46,114 nucleotides of DNA, from positions 1 through 46,114 of the forward strand of contig NZ_JADNBB010000039.1 in the NCBI RefSeq assembly GCF_015550595.1, written 5' to 3'. Shown here piece by piece: positions 16,103-24,293 of the stretch. Source of the stretch: Parabacteroides goldsteinii (lineage in GTDB: Bacteria; Bacteroidota; Bacteroidia; Bacteroidales; Tannerellaceae). The notes beneath the pieces are model-generated. The model made no database searches. It was not told the origin of the DNA and worked only from the letters and a program-made list of their open reading frames with translations. Made by a program: the position numbers and the translations under genes. Within the stretch, counting starts at the first letter, position 1; each line of letters starts with the position of its first letter.

Positions 16103-16662
16103 GAAACTTTATATGTTGTTTTACCCAAAAAGAAACCGCCTAAGACGTTGGCTCCAAAAGTCTCCAACTTATTGGCAAAGTTTCCAAAACTGATACCCCT
16201 CGTTATCACATCATCAAATACTAAGCAATTCTTATTGACAAAAAAAGGTTCGTCAAAATCCACCACCTGAACCATGGTAATGCTCTTCTCTGTGTTATGC
16301 TCATGCACCGCCAAACGGTTACCTTGCACGCTGATATGAGGATAGCCGTTTATGGCTCCAGAAAGTTCGCACACGATGCGAGAAAACTCCTTATAGCGGA
16401 TTTCATTCTTTTCCGCACTTGATGCTGGAACGCAACAAAACACAATCTCAGTGACCTTATCACCAAACTGAGATTTCAACTCGGCAGCCACTCTGACGGC
16501 TACTTGTTCAAAGTTTTTGCCATCTTTGAAGTCCCATACCATTTGACGAGCCAATTGCTGTTCAATTCCGATACTCTTCTTCACACGTACTGGATAGTAT
16601 TTGAGAAAACAGACCTTCAATTTTCTCAACTGCTTCAAAATACTTTCATCTGTTATTGCCAT
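16099..16662 (-). CDS. phosphoribosyltransferase-like protein
   Basis: I start at the ATG at 16662; two codons before it is a TTG. The 187-residue protein has the PRTase PRPP-binding motif at its C-terminal third: NKNCLVFDDVITRGIS (strand, Asp-Asp, then TRG), followed by a hydrophobic strand GANVLGGFFLGKT. The preceding strand EIVFCCVPASSAEKNEIRY supplies the flexible-loop region. ComF-type proteins have this architecture. Coupling to a SLOG protein recalls the ComF/DprA pairing of competence systems, but no zinc ribbon is present here and the analogy is inference. Confidence 0.7.
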   Translation of the reverse strand: MAITDESILKQLRKLKVCFLKYYPVRVKKSIGIEQQLARQMVWDFKDGKNFEQVAVRVAAELKSQFGDKVTEIVFCCVPASSAEKNEIRYKEFSRIVCELSGAINGYPHISVQGNRLAVHEHNTEKSITMVQVVDFDEPFFVNKNCLVFDDVITRGISFGNFANKLETFGANVLGGFFLGKTTYKVS

Positions 16663-16811
16663 ATTCAAAATGAATTAGTTAATGATTCATTTCCCTTTCA
16701 TTCAGGCTTTTCAACCTGCTGAGGGATATTTTTCTGCCAGCAAAGTGAGTGACGGCAATAAGGCAAAACTGAGATGGGAAATACGCTCTATAGCTTTGCT
16801 ACAGAGGAAGA

Positions 16812-16853
16812 TTTTCAATCATCAAGCCATGGCGTGTTTTGACGATTGACAAA
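16812..16853. repeat. hairpin of spacer B
   Basis: TTTTCAATCATC (16812-16823) pairs with GACGATTGACAAA (16841-16853) with one bulged base and one A/C mismatch, which would be a U-G wobble if the minus strand were RNA. Confidence 0.5.
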
Positions 16854-16870
16854 GGCACTCGATAACTTTG
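16838..16870 (+). promoter_or_regulatory. plus-strand promoter in spacer B
   Basis: TTTG (16838-16841) and TAACTTTG (16863-16870) are 21 bases apart, a textbook Bacteroidetes -33/-7 pair. It points opposite to all neighbouring genes, so its product would be non-coding. Confidence 0.6.
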
Positions 16871-16876
16871 CAGAGA

Positions 16877-17071
16877 AATACTCCATCGGCCTGGTGAAGA
16901 AGTTGATAGCTCTATCAGCTATAAATAGGAAGTCAAGAAAGTAGTAAAAAAGGAAAGCCTAGTATAAAAGCCTATAAAAGGTATTGTTGTGATTAGCAGT
17001 CCAGAGTGAAAATATAAAAGTAAACCGCGCCTCGAAGGCAGAAAATCCCGACAGCCGAAGCAATCGGGATT
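16877..17071 (+). ncRNA. candidate ~195-nt non-coding RNA, spacer B
   Basis: The interval runs from the predicted start of the 16838-16870 promoter to the AATCCCGA/TCGGGATT stem, which is followed by CTCTTTC. No open frame of useful length lies within it. It would end 30 bases before the 3' end of the convergent 17101 gene. Confidence 0.35.
17044..17071. terminator. bidirectional terminator-like stem
   Basis: AATCCCGA (17044-17051) and TCGGGATT (17064-17071) form a perfect eight-base stem. On the minus strand it lies 30 bases after the stop at 17101 and is followed by TTCTG; on the plus strand by CTCTTTC. Confidence 0.6.
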
Positions 17072-17100
17072 CTCTTTCTGAATATGGATTAGCAAATGGA

Positions 17101-17715
17101 TTAAAAGTCGCTCAAAGAAACATATTCTATCTCATGGATGGCAATCTTCTCGTCCAAATCACTATCTTCAATAAGCTTTTCAGCTTCTTTAAAGTCAAAA
17201 ACTCTTTTACCTGAGATTTTTTCAAGCTCATCTGCAACTTCATCAAAACTGGAATAATATTCCATACCGTCATCAAAATCATCAACAATGTATCTTGATG
17301 TGAGATAGCGTCCGTCTTCATCATTGCCTTGGAATAGACCGCATCCGAGTTCTTCAGTAATAAAGAAAATCTGAACATCGAATTTTTCCATCAGCGTGAA
17401 GAACAACTTACGGCAGTCACTCCAAGCCGTCTCTGTCATTAACTGAAAGGTAGCCGTGCCATTATCTTCATCAATGTCCACTTCCTCCTGTAACCACTCG
17501 ATTGTACCTCTGCATGGAATTTTCTCCGTTTCTGGGTCTATCCCTAAAATATCCTTCACTACATAGCCGAGCCAAGAAGAATTAGGCAAAAATGTAGTAC
17601 CATCTTTCTCGTAACTACGGTCTGTAGCAATAACTTGCTTGAACTTGTTGTAGAGTTTATGAACTTCAGTTCTATTCCCTACGATCTGATAATCTGTTGA
17701 ACACCAATTGGGCAT
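17101..17715 (-). CDS. Api92/YubB-like ferredoxin-fold protein
   Basis: The 204-residue protein begins MPNWCSTDYQIVGNR, the signature of the DUF1281/Api92-like group whose N-terminal domain has a ferredoxin-like fold. The middle has PCRGTIEWLQEEVD, and TAWSDCRKLFFTLMEKFDVQIFFITEE is the usual WSPP-like strand-helix segment. The C-terminus is acidic. These proteins are frequent on plasmids, phages and conjugative elements, and their role is unknown. It stands alone between spacers B and C. Confidence 0.75.
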   Translation of the reverse strand: MPNWCSTDYQIVGNRTEVHKLYNKFKQVIATDRSYEKDGTTFLPNSSWLGYVVKDILGIDPETEKIPCRGTIEWLQEEVDIDEDNGTATFQLMTETAWSDCRKLFFTLMEKFDVQIFFITEELGCGLFQGNDEDGRYLTSRYIVDDFDDGMEYYSSFDEVADELEKISGKRVFDFKEAEKLIEDSDLDEKIAIHEIEYVSLSDF

Positions 17716-17806
17716 AGCGTTTAAATATTAAGTTATACAATGGAAGGTTTAATTTAAAAGCCTTCGTTTTACACTGCCTCAAAAGGTTCGCTGTAAAATT
17801 TCTCAA

Positions 17807-17869
17807 ACCAAGGGTTCATAGTTGTTATTTGGCCGTAGGTAATACAAATAATGACCATGGTTCATTGGT
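17807..17869. repeat. long bubbled hairpin of spacer C
   Basis: The 25-base arms start ACCAA (17807) and end TTGGT (17869). The loop-side stem TTATTTG/CAAATAA (17825-17831 and 17845-17851) is perfect, and CAT/ATG pairs in the middle. A five-base mismatch bubble lies just inside the outer ACCAA/TTGGT clamp. Confidence 0.5.
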
Positions 17870-17893
17870 GGAAATGTAGCGTACATACCTTTG
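17864..17893 (+). promoter_or_regulatory. plus-strand promoter in spacer C
   Basis: ATTG (17864-17867) and TACCTTTG (17886-17893), spaced 18 bases, then CAGTGAGAAAAC. The sequence ACATACCTTTGCAG is shared with spacer D. It faces the 3' ends of minus-strand genes. Confidence 0.55.
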
Positions 17894-18053
17894 CAGTGAG
17901 AAAACAGAGAGGCGTATTAAACTTCATTACAACTAATATTGCTATGCCTTTGGTATTCAACCGAATCATAAGATGCAATCACAATTAAAAAGGGGAATTA
18001 AATAGATTGAAATATATAAAAGTACAGGGTGGACAGTAATATTCGTAATAGCC

Positions 18054-18163
18054 GAGCAAAACAACAAGGACAGTCTTGCAGTCAGCAGACTACCGAGGCT
18101 GGATAATGGCACAGCCACTATCGCCCCAGTAGGTAATGACTGCAAGATGGTTCTGTTTGGCTC
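18054..18163 (+). ncRNA. candidate structured non-coding RNA, spacer C
   Basis: Three nested stems are visible: GAGCAAAACA (18054-18063) with TGTTTGGCTC (18154-18163), TCTTGCAGTCA (18074-18084) with TGACTGCAAGA (18137-18147, perfect), and inside them CTAC/GTAG and GGCTG/CAGCC. It lies about 160 bases downstream of the plus-strand promoter at 17864-17893. The region has no good open frame. Confidence 0.45.
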
Positions 18164-18253
18164 TTTGCACCGTTGTGTTGAAACCATGCAATAGTGAAGA
18201 CTCAACAGGTGTAAACTATTACGAAGATTCCGGCGTGGGTAATATTATAACAG

Positions 18254-18290
18254 GAAAAGCCATCCTCACAATGAAGTAAGAATGGCTCAT
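18254..18290 (-). terminator. terminator of the methyltransferase operon
   Basis: On the minus strand AGCCATTCT pairs with AGGATGGCT, followed by TTTTCC. It begins about 30 bases after the stop at 18318. Confidence 0.6.
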
Positions 18291-18317
18291 ATAAACGTTG
18301 ATACGTTAATAGGACAG

Positions 18318-19094
18318 TTACATCTTTTGTCCTATATACCAGACATAACCATAATAGCTATGGTATTTGGCATATAATGCTGCTTCATGTCGCTGATTCC
18401 TTACCAATTCATTGGCTGTAAAATCATCGGGATGTTTTTCTAGAAATATTTTTTGAGCATTGACTTGAGGCTCATAAAAATCTTTAGTCCAACATTCAAT
18501 CGGCAGAACAGCAGTCTTAATGATACGATATCCTGCTTTTTTCATTTTAGCGATATTATTCTCAAGTGTATCCATAATCGGATAGGCATCCTGCCAGAAA
18601 CTTTCGATTTCTGTTGGGCGGCAATCAGTCAGCCAAGAAGATTCGGTTACAGCAATATAGCCGTTTCTTCGTATAAAACGTTTCCATTCCTGAAGTCCCT
18701 TCTCGAACCCGATATTATAAATGGCTCCCTCAGACCAAATCAGATCCAAAGATTCATCCTCAAATGATAATTGCGTCATGTCTGCCTGCATAACAGATAC
18801 ATTGTCGGATACACCTGCACGCTCGGCATTCAGTTTCACCTTATTCAAAAAATCCGGAAAGAGGTCGACAGCCAGTACAGAAGCGTTGGTTTCCTTCGCC
18901 AATTGAATAGCAGACGACCCAGTTCCACATCCAATGTCGGCTATCTTAAAGTTCGGATTGATGGATGGTATAGCTGTGATAGCTTCGTGCGTGGAAGTTT
19001 CACTGCCTGGACCTTGACGCTTGATTGACGAGAAATACTCGCAAATAAGGCTGAAGTCAAAGTCGTGTATAGAATTATTGTCTTGTTCACTCAT
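18318..19094 (-). CDS. class I SAM-dependent methyltransferase
   Basis: The 258-residue protein has motif I ADIGCGTGSSAIQLA (about 52-66), motif II acidic turn VLAVDLFP, and motif IV DLIWSEGAIYNIGFEKGLQEW, as in small-molecule methyltransferases of the Methyltransf_11/25 type. The SEGAIYNIG segment is characteristic of a Bacteroidales subgroup. Substrate is unknown. Its start overlaps the stop of the acetyltransferase gene by eight bases (ATGAGTGA), so it is the last gene of the AraC-led operon. The IS insertion upstream should be polar on it unless the IS supplies a promoter. Confidence 0.8.
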   Translation of the reverse strand: MSEQDNNSIHDFDFSLICEYFSSIKRQGPGSETSTHEAITAIPSINPNFKIADIGCGTGSSAIQLAKETNASVLAVDLFPDFLNKVKLNAERAGVSDNVSVMQADMTQLSFEDESLDLIWSEGAIYNIGFEKGLQEWKRFIRRNGYIAVTESSWLTDCRPTEIESFWQDAYPIMDTLENNIAKMKKAGYRIIKTAVLPIECWTKDFYEPQVNAQKIFLEKHPDDFTANELVRNQRHEAALYAKYHSYYGYVWYIGQKM

Positions 19095-19755
19095 CGTTTA
19101 AATTGTTTTGTTCTAATAATTTGGATAAATTTCCATTCATAATATGGCTTAGATTAGCTTTCACTTTCTCCGCAGGCCAATTCCACCATTTTAGCTCAAT
19201 AAGTAGTTCGACAGCAGCTTCGTCAAAACGTTTTCGAATCTCCTTTGCAGGTGAACCGCCAACAATGGTATAGGGTGGAACATCCTTAGTGACTAAAGAT
19301 CGAGCACCAATAATAGCACCATCACCAATTGTTACTCCTTGCATTACTACAGCTTCATAGCCAATCCATACATCATTGCCTATCACGATATCACCATGAT
19401 TGTCCCAAGCAGCAGCACACTCCCATTCATCAAGCCCCCATTCATTAGGGAAAACAGGGAATGGATAAGTTGAAAGGGACTTCAATGTATGATTACCACC
19501 AGCAAACATAAATTTGGCACCACAGGCAATAGAACAATATTTGCCTATGATCAATCGTTCCTTGTTGCAAAGTGGATAGTGATAGAGCACATTATTCTTT
19601 TCAAAGTCACGCGGATCGTTCACATAATCATTATAGATGGTGAAGTCGCCTATAATAATATTGGGGTCTGTTGGAAAATCCACCCCTCGTTGCCCCCTCC
19701 CTTCCATTTGAAACTGACCCCCTAAATCCGTTTTAAATAGATCCCTATTGTCCAC
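19087..19755 (-). pseudogene. Vat/CatB-like acetyltransferase, 3' part fused to IS sequence
   Basis: This is the 3' part of a hexapeptide-repeat xenobiotic acetyltransferase interrupted by the IS at codon 25/26. From Asp26 on it carries PNIIIGDFTIYND, YHYPLCN, IIGKYCSIACGAKFMFAGGNHT (active-site His region), GDIVIGNDVWIGYEAVVM left-handed beta-helix repeats and GGSPAKEIRKRF. Family members acetylate streptogramin A or chloramphenicol. The open frame continues into the IS to an ATG at 19755, giving a 222-residue hybrid in which 29 IS-encoded residues replace the first 25. The core is intact, so the hybrid could still work if transcribed. No outward -7 box is obvious in the IS end. Confidence 0.8.
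19667..19671. repeat. target site duplication, left copy
   Basis: TCTGT precedes the left IS end and is repeated at 22308-22312. Removing the IS and one copy restores the acetyltransferase frame (V-V-T-D-P-N-I-I-I-G-D). Confidence 0.85.
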
Positions 19756-19845
19756 TTAAAGCTGCCCCTTCAAATTGATAGAATGATTTGCTTTCTATTA
19801 CTCTAATCGTTATTTTATCTGTTAAATAAATTAAAAGCAGATAGT

Positions 19846-21402
19846 ATGCCTAATAAATCGATTAGTATGAATAAGATTCGTCAAGTGTTGAGGTGCTATG
19901 CCTCTGGTAGTGGAACCAAAAGTATCAGCAGTATGCTAAGTATCTCCCGTAATACCGTCAAAAAGTACTTACATATTTATCAAAAGAGCGGACTCGGTAT
20001 ATCGGATATTCTTTCTATGGATGACTCCTCTTTATGCTCTCTTTTTCAGGAACAGGAGAAACAACCAGAAGAAAAGTCTTCCCGTTACAAAAAACTTCAC
20101 GCCCTTTTTCCAGATTACGCCAAACGATTGAAAAAGAAAGGCGTAACGCGTAATCAGTTATTCAAAGAGTACCAAAGTGTCCATTCAGATGGTTATGCTC
20201 GGAGCCGTTTTTGTACCTATTTGCAGGCTTATCTTGCCCTGTCTCACCCAATCGCTCATTTGGAACACAAGGCCGGCGACAAACTGTATATTGATTATGC
20301 CGGCGACAAACTATCCCTGATTAATCGTGAAACAGGTGAGATTCTTTCCGTAGAAGTTTTTGTAGCCATTCTTCCCTGTAGCCAGCTCACCTATGTGGAA
20401 GCTGTCATGAGTCAGCGTAAGGAAGACTTGATCCATGCTTGTGAGGCATCTCTTCTTTTCTATGGCGGCACTCCTGCGGCTATTGTTCCTGATAATTTAA
20501 AATCTGCCGTGACCAAGCCTAGCCGGCATGAAGCCGAGTTGAATGAGGACTTTGCAGCTTTTGCCGAACACTACGGATGCGTAGTTATGCCCGCCCGGGT
20601 ACGTAAACCAAGAGACAAAGCCTTGGTAGAGGGAGCCGTCAAGCTGATTTATCGCAGCATTTACACCAAACTGGACGGCCGTGAGTTTTATGATCTGGAG
20701 TCACTCAATGCCGCCATACGCGTGGCTTTGGAACTACATAACAATGCTCTTCTGACAGGCAGGAACTACAGCCGCCGTGACCAATACGAAGAGATCGAGC
20801 GCGATTGCATGGGACCTTTAAACCCGATTCGTTTCGAACTCAAGCAGCGACATACGGCAACCGTGCAGAAGAACGGGTATATACGTCTGGAGAGACATTA
20901 TTACAGTGTTCCTTATACCCATATCGGCAAGAAAGTCAATGTCCTGTACAACGGCACAGTAGTGGAAATCTATTTGAAATACGAGAAGGTAGCTGTCCAT
21001 AAGAGAAATTACAAGCCATACGGATATACTTACCTTCCCCAACACCAGGCTTCCAGTCAACGCATCATTACAGAATGGAATCCTGAAAAGTTCCTTAAGG
21101 AAGCGAGTTGTATACACACTGACGTGGAAAACTATATCCGACACGTCATCGAGGCAAAGCCTTATCCCGAACAAGCCTACAAATCATGCAGGGGCATACT
21201 TTCTTTTGCCTCAAGGGTAGGTGGAAAAAGGTTGATAAATGCCTGTAGATGGGCATCCAGTTACGGTCTATACAATTATCCGGCTATAGAAGAAATACTC
21301 AAGAATAGGCAAGATGAACTGCCTTTGGAAGAGGAAGCGCAGGATGAAGAAACGGGAATGCCTACTCACGAAAACATACGCGGAAAAGAATATTATAATT
21401 AA
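19846..21402 (+). CDS. istA: IS21-family transposase IstA
   Basis: The 518-residue transposase starts with an HTH (IRQVLRCYASGSGTKSISSMLSISRNTVKKYL, residues 11-42). It contains the DDE triad of the integrase-like catalytic core: Asp150 in KLYIDYAG, Asp216 in IVPDNLKSAV and Glu262 in DKALVEGAV. A C-terminal beta-barrel region (GYIRLERHYYSVPYTHIGKKV) follows. Length is typical of IstA. Its ATG at 19846 follows the left end by 174 bases. The stop is 10 bases before the istB ATG. Confidence 0.93.
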   Translation: MPNKSISMNKIRQVLRCYASGSGTKSISSMLSISRNTVKKYLHIYQKSGLGISDILSMDDSSLCSLFQEQEKQPEEKSSRYKKLHALFPDYAKRLKKKGVTRNQLFKEYQSVHSDGYARSRFCTYLQAYLALSHPIAHLEHKAGDKLYIDYAGDKLSLINRETGEILSVEVFVAILPCSQLTYVEAVMSQRKEDLIHACEASLLFYGGTPAAIVPDNLKSAVTKPSRHEAELNEDFAAFAEHYGCVVMPARVRKPRDKALVEGAVKLIYRSIYTKLDGREFYDLESLNAAIRVALELHNNALLTGRNYSRRDQYEEIERDCMGPLNPIRFELKQRHTATVQKNGYIRLERHYYSVPYTHIGKKVNVLYNGTVVEIYLKYEKVAVHKRNYKPYGYTYLPQHQASSQRIITEWNPEKFLKEASCIHTDVENYIRHVIEAKPYPEQAYKSCRGILSFASRVGGKRLINACRWASSYGLYNYPAIEEILKNRQDELPLEEEAQDEETGMPTHENIRGKEYYN

Positions 21403-21412
21403 AAAATTTAGA

Positions 21413-22153
21413 ATGATGGAAATGAATCAGGAATCCTTGGAGAAGATGCGTCAGATGCGTCTTTCAGGAATGTACAATGCTTTTAAAACGAGCATGGATA
21501 GCTTTAAATCTGAGTCTATGACTACAGATCAGTTTATATCGTGGCTTGTAACCAGTGAATGGGACGAACGCTGCAATAGGATGATAGAAAGGCTGATCAG
21601 ACAGGCCAGCTTCCGTTATAAGGCATATATGGAAGAAATGGATTATGGCATAGAAAGAGGATTGGATCGTAACTTGCTGGAAAGGCTTGCCGAACTCACC
21701 TTTGTCAAGGAGAACAAGGATCTGTTCATTACGGGAAGTTCCGGCACCGGTAAGAGCTATATAGCCACAGCGTTAGGCTACAAAGCTTGCCAGAAGGGAA
21801 TGAAAGTGTTATATGCCAATACAGCCAAGTTGATGGGACAACTTAAAGTAGCTAAGGCTAAGGGAAGCATATTGCAAGAGTTGAAAAAGATCGAACGTAC
21901 AGATTTGCTTATATTGGATGACTTCGGAATACAACCCTTCGATGCTGGAGGAAGAATGAATCTGATGGATATCATAGAAGATAGACATGGTAAGAAATCG
22001 ACACTCATTACATCCCAGGTTCCAGTGAAAGACTGGTATGATATTATAGGAGAGAAGACAATAGCGGATGCAGTGTTAGACAGAATTGTCCATCAGGCCA
22101 TCCGGATAGAATTACATGGAGACTCTATCAGGAAGCTACAATGTAAAAAATAA
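21413..22153 (+). CDS. istB: IS21-family helper ATPase IstB
   Basis: I choose the ATG at 21413 (MMEMNQESLEKMRQMRLSGM), just after the istA stop; longer forms would overlap istA. The 247-residue AAA+ protein has Walker A GSSGTGKSYIATALGY, Walker B LLILDDFG, the sensor STLITSQVPVKDWYD, and the arginine-rich C-terminus IVHQAIRIELHGDSIR typical of IstB. It recruits IstA and selects target DNA. Confidence 0.93.
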   Translation: MMEMNQESLEKMRQMRLSGMYNAFKTSMDSFKSESMTTDQFISWLVTSEWDERCNRMIERLIRQASFRYKAYMEEMDYGIERGLDRNLLERLAELTFVKENKDLFITGSSGTGKSYIATALGYKACQKGMKVLYANTAKLMGQLKVAKAKGSILQELKKIERTDLLILDDFGIQPFDAGGRMNLMDIIEDRHGKKSTLITSQVPVKDWYDIIGEKTIADAVLDRIVHQAIRIELHGDSIRKLQCKK

Positions 22154-22307
22154 AATCACTATATTTACAAAGAAACATTAAGTAGAACCCCGGCGTACTG
22201 ATAGCGAACAGACTTGTTTAGAAAGTGATGATTTTGAAAATTTGAAGAGAAAAAATAAGGGGGCAATTTACAGTGGACGCAGGGGGACAGCTTCGTTGGA
22301 TTTTCCA

Positions 22308-22384
22308 TCTGTAACCACAGACTTCAGATACACACTCTCCGTGCCATTATTCCCCTCACGGGGATATATTTTATTAGGATTCAT
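22308..22384 (-). pseudogene. 5' fragment of the interrupted Vat/CatB-like acetyltransferase
   Basis: On the minus strand the ATG at 22384 opens MNPNKIYPREGNNGTESVYL and runs to Thr25, where the target duplication and IS begin. Joined to the part at 19087-19671 minus one duplication, it gives a 218-residue acetyltransferase of normal length. The start overlaps the stop of the membrane-protein gene by 11 bases, which shows that the intact operon was translationally coupled here. Confidence 0.85.
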
Positions 22385-22817
22385 TTTTTTCTAAATTTAT
22401 ATTTCTCAATCTTGAGATACCTCCTATAAGATATAGTAATCCGATACCCCCTGAGATTACTATCGAAGATATATCAGTTAAAGGACACTCCTCTCGTTCA
22501 ATCATCCAATAACAACCAATTCCTGCACGGAACAAGAAAACAGCAGCTATAGTAAAGATGCCCACCCAAAGCAATGGAAATTTGCGTATGATTCCTTCCG
22601 CTGATAAAGCATAAAGCCCACATAAGGCAAAACAGGCAGCTACGACCAGTGTGATTACATAAGGTAAATACCAACCATTTGATGCAATTTGATTCATAAG
22701 ATCATTGATTCCGTATAAACGGAAGGCTGCATCCAGCCATGGCATACAAAGTATATGAGCAATAGCCAGAACTATGTTTAAATAGCCGGCTATACTGAGT
22801 AATGAGAAACGTTTCAT
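22374..22817 (-). CDS. four-helix membrane protein, unknown
   Basis: The 147-residue protein has four hydrophobic segments at about 7-25, 52-72, 80-100 and 118-137. Loops are short; one is cysteine-containing (YWMIEREECPLTD). It begins one base after the stop of the CatA-like gene and overlaps the acetyltransferase start. No family is recognised. In an operon with drug-type acetyltransferases it may serve in sensing or export, but it lacks transporter motifs. Confidence 0.6.
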   Translation of the reverse strand: MKRFSLLSIAGYLNIVLAIAHILCMPWLDAAFRLYGINDLMNQIASNGWYLPYVITLVVAACFALCGLYALSAEGIIRKFPLLWVGIFTIAAVFLFRAGIGCYWMIEREECPLTDISSIVISGGIGLLYLIGGISRLRNINLEKNES

Positions 22818-22818
22818 T

Positions 22819-23448
22819 CTATAAAATTTGTTTACTTATATCGTTTATCGCATTTTGTAGTTCATGCAAGAATCTGCTGGCGTGAGCTCCGTCCATCTGT
22901 ACATGATGAAACTGAAAGGACAGCATCAACTCTTTCTTGAACCAATGGGACTTGTATTTGCTCCAGATAATGTAGGGGTTGTTGAAGATGCCGCTATACA
23001 TACCTACAGCTCCATCCAATTCATACTGCACCAAGGCTGAAGTGCCAATGACCATACTATCTGCTATTTCATAATTTGTACAACTGTCTGCAACATTACT
23101 TGTAAGTTTAAGGTAGTCGGTATTAAACTGTTGCAAATTGTCAGAATATGGAATATCACATGAGTTGATAGAATTATCTTTGTTTAAGACGATAGCATTG
23201 ATGGCCAACTTATCATATTCCATCAATTTATCATCAACAGGTAGATAATGAAATTCGGGAACCTGAGTTGCTGCTTTTCCAATGCAGTAACACATCAGCA
23301 TATTAAACTTGACGCAATGTTTTGTGGCATATTTGACCAAAGGGGTAACGTTCAGCCTCTTAAAGAAAGTAACCATAGGCATTGGTGCTTTCATCCAAAG
23401 TTCAAAAGCTATATTTCTAGATGTATTTTGGGGATCAACTTCTTTCAT
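22819..23448 (-). CDS. type A chloramphenicol acetyltransferase-like protein
   Basis: The 209-residue protein aligns along the CatA fold: an N-terminal RNIAFELWMKAPMPMVTFFKRLNVT, NMLMCYCIGKAATQVPEFHYL, SALVQYELDG and the catalytic box FQFHHVQMDGAHASRFL with His182 and the structural Asp186 (family HHxxxDG). Length matches CATs (about 210-220). Divergence in the substrate pocket region means chloramphenicol itself may not be the substrate; related Bacteroidales proteins are annotated as CatA-like. It begins one base after the AraC gene stop. Confidence 0.8.
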   Translation of the reverse strand: MKEVDPQNTSRNIAFELWMKAPMPMVTFFKRLNVTPLVKYATKHCVKFNMLMCYCIGKAATQVPEFHYLPVDDKLMEYDKLAINAIVLNKDNSINSCDIPYSDNLQQFNTDYLKLTSNVADSCTNYEIADSMVIGTSALVQYELDGAVGMYSGIFNNPYIIWSKYKSHWFKKELMLSFQFHHVQMDGAHASRFLHELQNAINDISKQIL

Positions 23449-23449
23449 G

Positions 23450-24286
23450 TCACTTATTCATTAAACTTGTTTTCTCAACATCCACCCAAGAATATGATTC
23501 TGGAGCATGACGTTTTAAAAGGTCTGAGGGGCTATAGCCCATAATATCTTTAAAATCTGTTATCAGATGGGATGCGCTGTAATACCCGAAAGACCAGGAC
23601 AACTCATCCAAAGAAGGTGGTTCTATGGCTTGTTGGCAAGATTTAAGCAAATATGCCATGATTCTCTGATGCCTAATCAGCCTGAGATAGCCTTTAGGCA
23701 TAACACCCACATATTCAGAAAAGATTCTTCTGAACTGTTTGGACGACAGATTGGCGTAGTCAGCCATTGTTTCCACAGAGATGTTAATGGAACCATTGGC
23801 AGCAATCAGAGCAGAATGGATTCGTCTGAAATTCAGTTCATCCGGTTTCACCTTCATCAAACGGGACCGAAAATAACCGTTCAACAATTTCCAGCATTCA
23901 TTTACATTCGGTGCTGAAAGAATCCTTTCTTCCAATATCAAAAGTTCGTTGTCAGAGATATATTGTGGAGAACATACTAACCCGTAAAAATCCATTGAAG
24001 ACATAGGGAAGAAACGTCGTAAGCCATAAGGCTCAAATTCTACGCCGACCGCTTCTACGTTACACGATTTGATAATTAGACTATTCATCCGTTGTCCACC
24101 TAAACCAGTTCTATATTTACCAAGTCCTGTATAATCAAGAGCACCGCTTCTATAAAAACATAAGCCCATCAGACCATTCGGAACAATAGTCTGTAACACC
24201 TCCTTTGAAGTATCATTCTTCAAGTACCAATAGGTTCTGATAAAGGGTGCCAATTCTTTGGGTGGTTGTATCAACTGTAATATCAC
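23450..24286 (-). CDS. AraC-family transcriptional regulator
   Basis: The 278-residue protein appears to start at GTG (24286), seven bases after the small upstream gene. Its N-terminal domain (LAPFIRTYWYLKND; LKSCNVEAVGVEFEPYGLRRFF region) is of the DUF6597/AraC-like sensor type. The C-terminal two HTH motifs are clear: VETMADYANLSSKQFRRIFSEYVG and PSLDELSWSFGYYSASHLITDFKDIMGYSPSDL. It probably activates its own operon, which encodes CatA-like and Vat/CatB-like acetyltransferases and a methyltransferase. Confidence 0.85.
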   Translation of the reverse strand: MILQLIQPPKELAPFIRTYWYLKNDTSKEVLQTIVPNGLMGLCFYRSGALDYTGLGKYRTGLGGQRMNSLIIKSCNVEAVGVEFEPYGLRRFFPMSSMDFYGLVCSPQYISDNELLILEERILSAPNVNECWKLLNGYFRSRLMKVKPDELNFRRIHSALIAANGSINISVETMADYANLSSKQFRRIFSEYVGVMPKGYLRLIRHQRIMAYLLKSCQQAIEPPSLDELSWSFGYYSASHLITDFKDIMGYSPSDLLKRHAPESYSWVDVEKTSLMNK

Positions 24287-24293
24287 ATAAATA

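Larger units (their letters stand above)
16663..17100. other. non-coding structured spacer B
   Basis: No gene is supported in these 440 bases. It contains a hairpin (16812-16853), a plus-strand promoter (16838-16870), TATAAAAG words near 16962-17020, and a bidirectional terminator-like stem (17044-17071). Confidence 0.6.
17716..18317. other. non-coding structured spacer C
   Basis: About 600 bases without a supported gene. In plus order: hairpin 17807-17869, plus-strand promoter 17864-17893, ATATATAAAAG (18012-18022), a large multi-stem structure 18054-18163, the methyltransferase terminator 18254-18290 and a short AACGT-TGAT-ACGTT hairpin (18294-18307). Confidence 0.6.
19672..22307 (+). mobile_element. 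IS21-family insertion sequence (2,636 bp)
   Basis: The element is bounded by perfect 11-base terminal inverted repeats TGGAAAATCCA (19672-19682) and TGGATTTTCCA (22297-22307). TG/CA tips and a 5-bp target duplication TCTGT flank it. It encodes IstA and IstB in order on the plus strand. Just inside the ends are repeated subterminal motifs, TGCCCCCT and TGTCCACTT on the left, TGTCCCCCTGCG and TCCACTGTAAATTGCCCCC (both read inward) on the right, as expected for transposase binding in IS21. Both proteins look intact, so it may be mobile. It splits a Vat/CatB-like gene in the opposite orientation. Confidence 0.92.
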
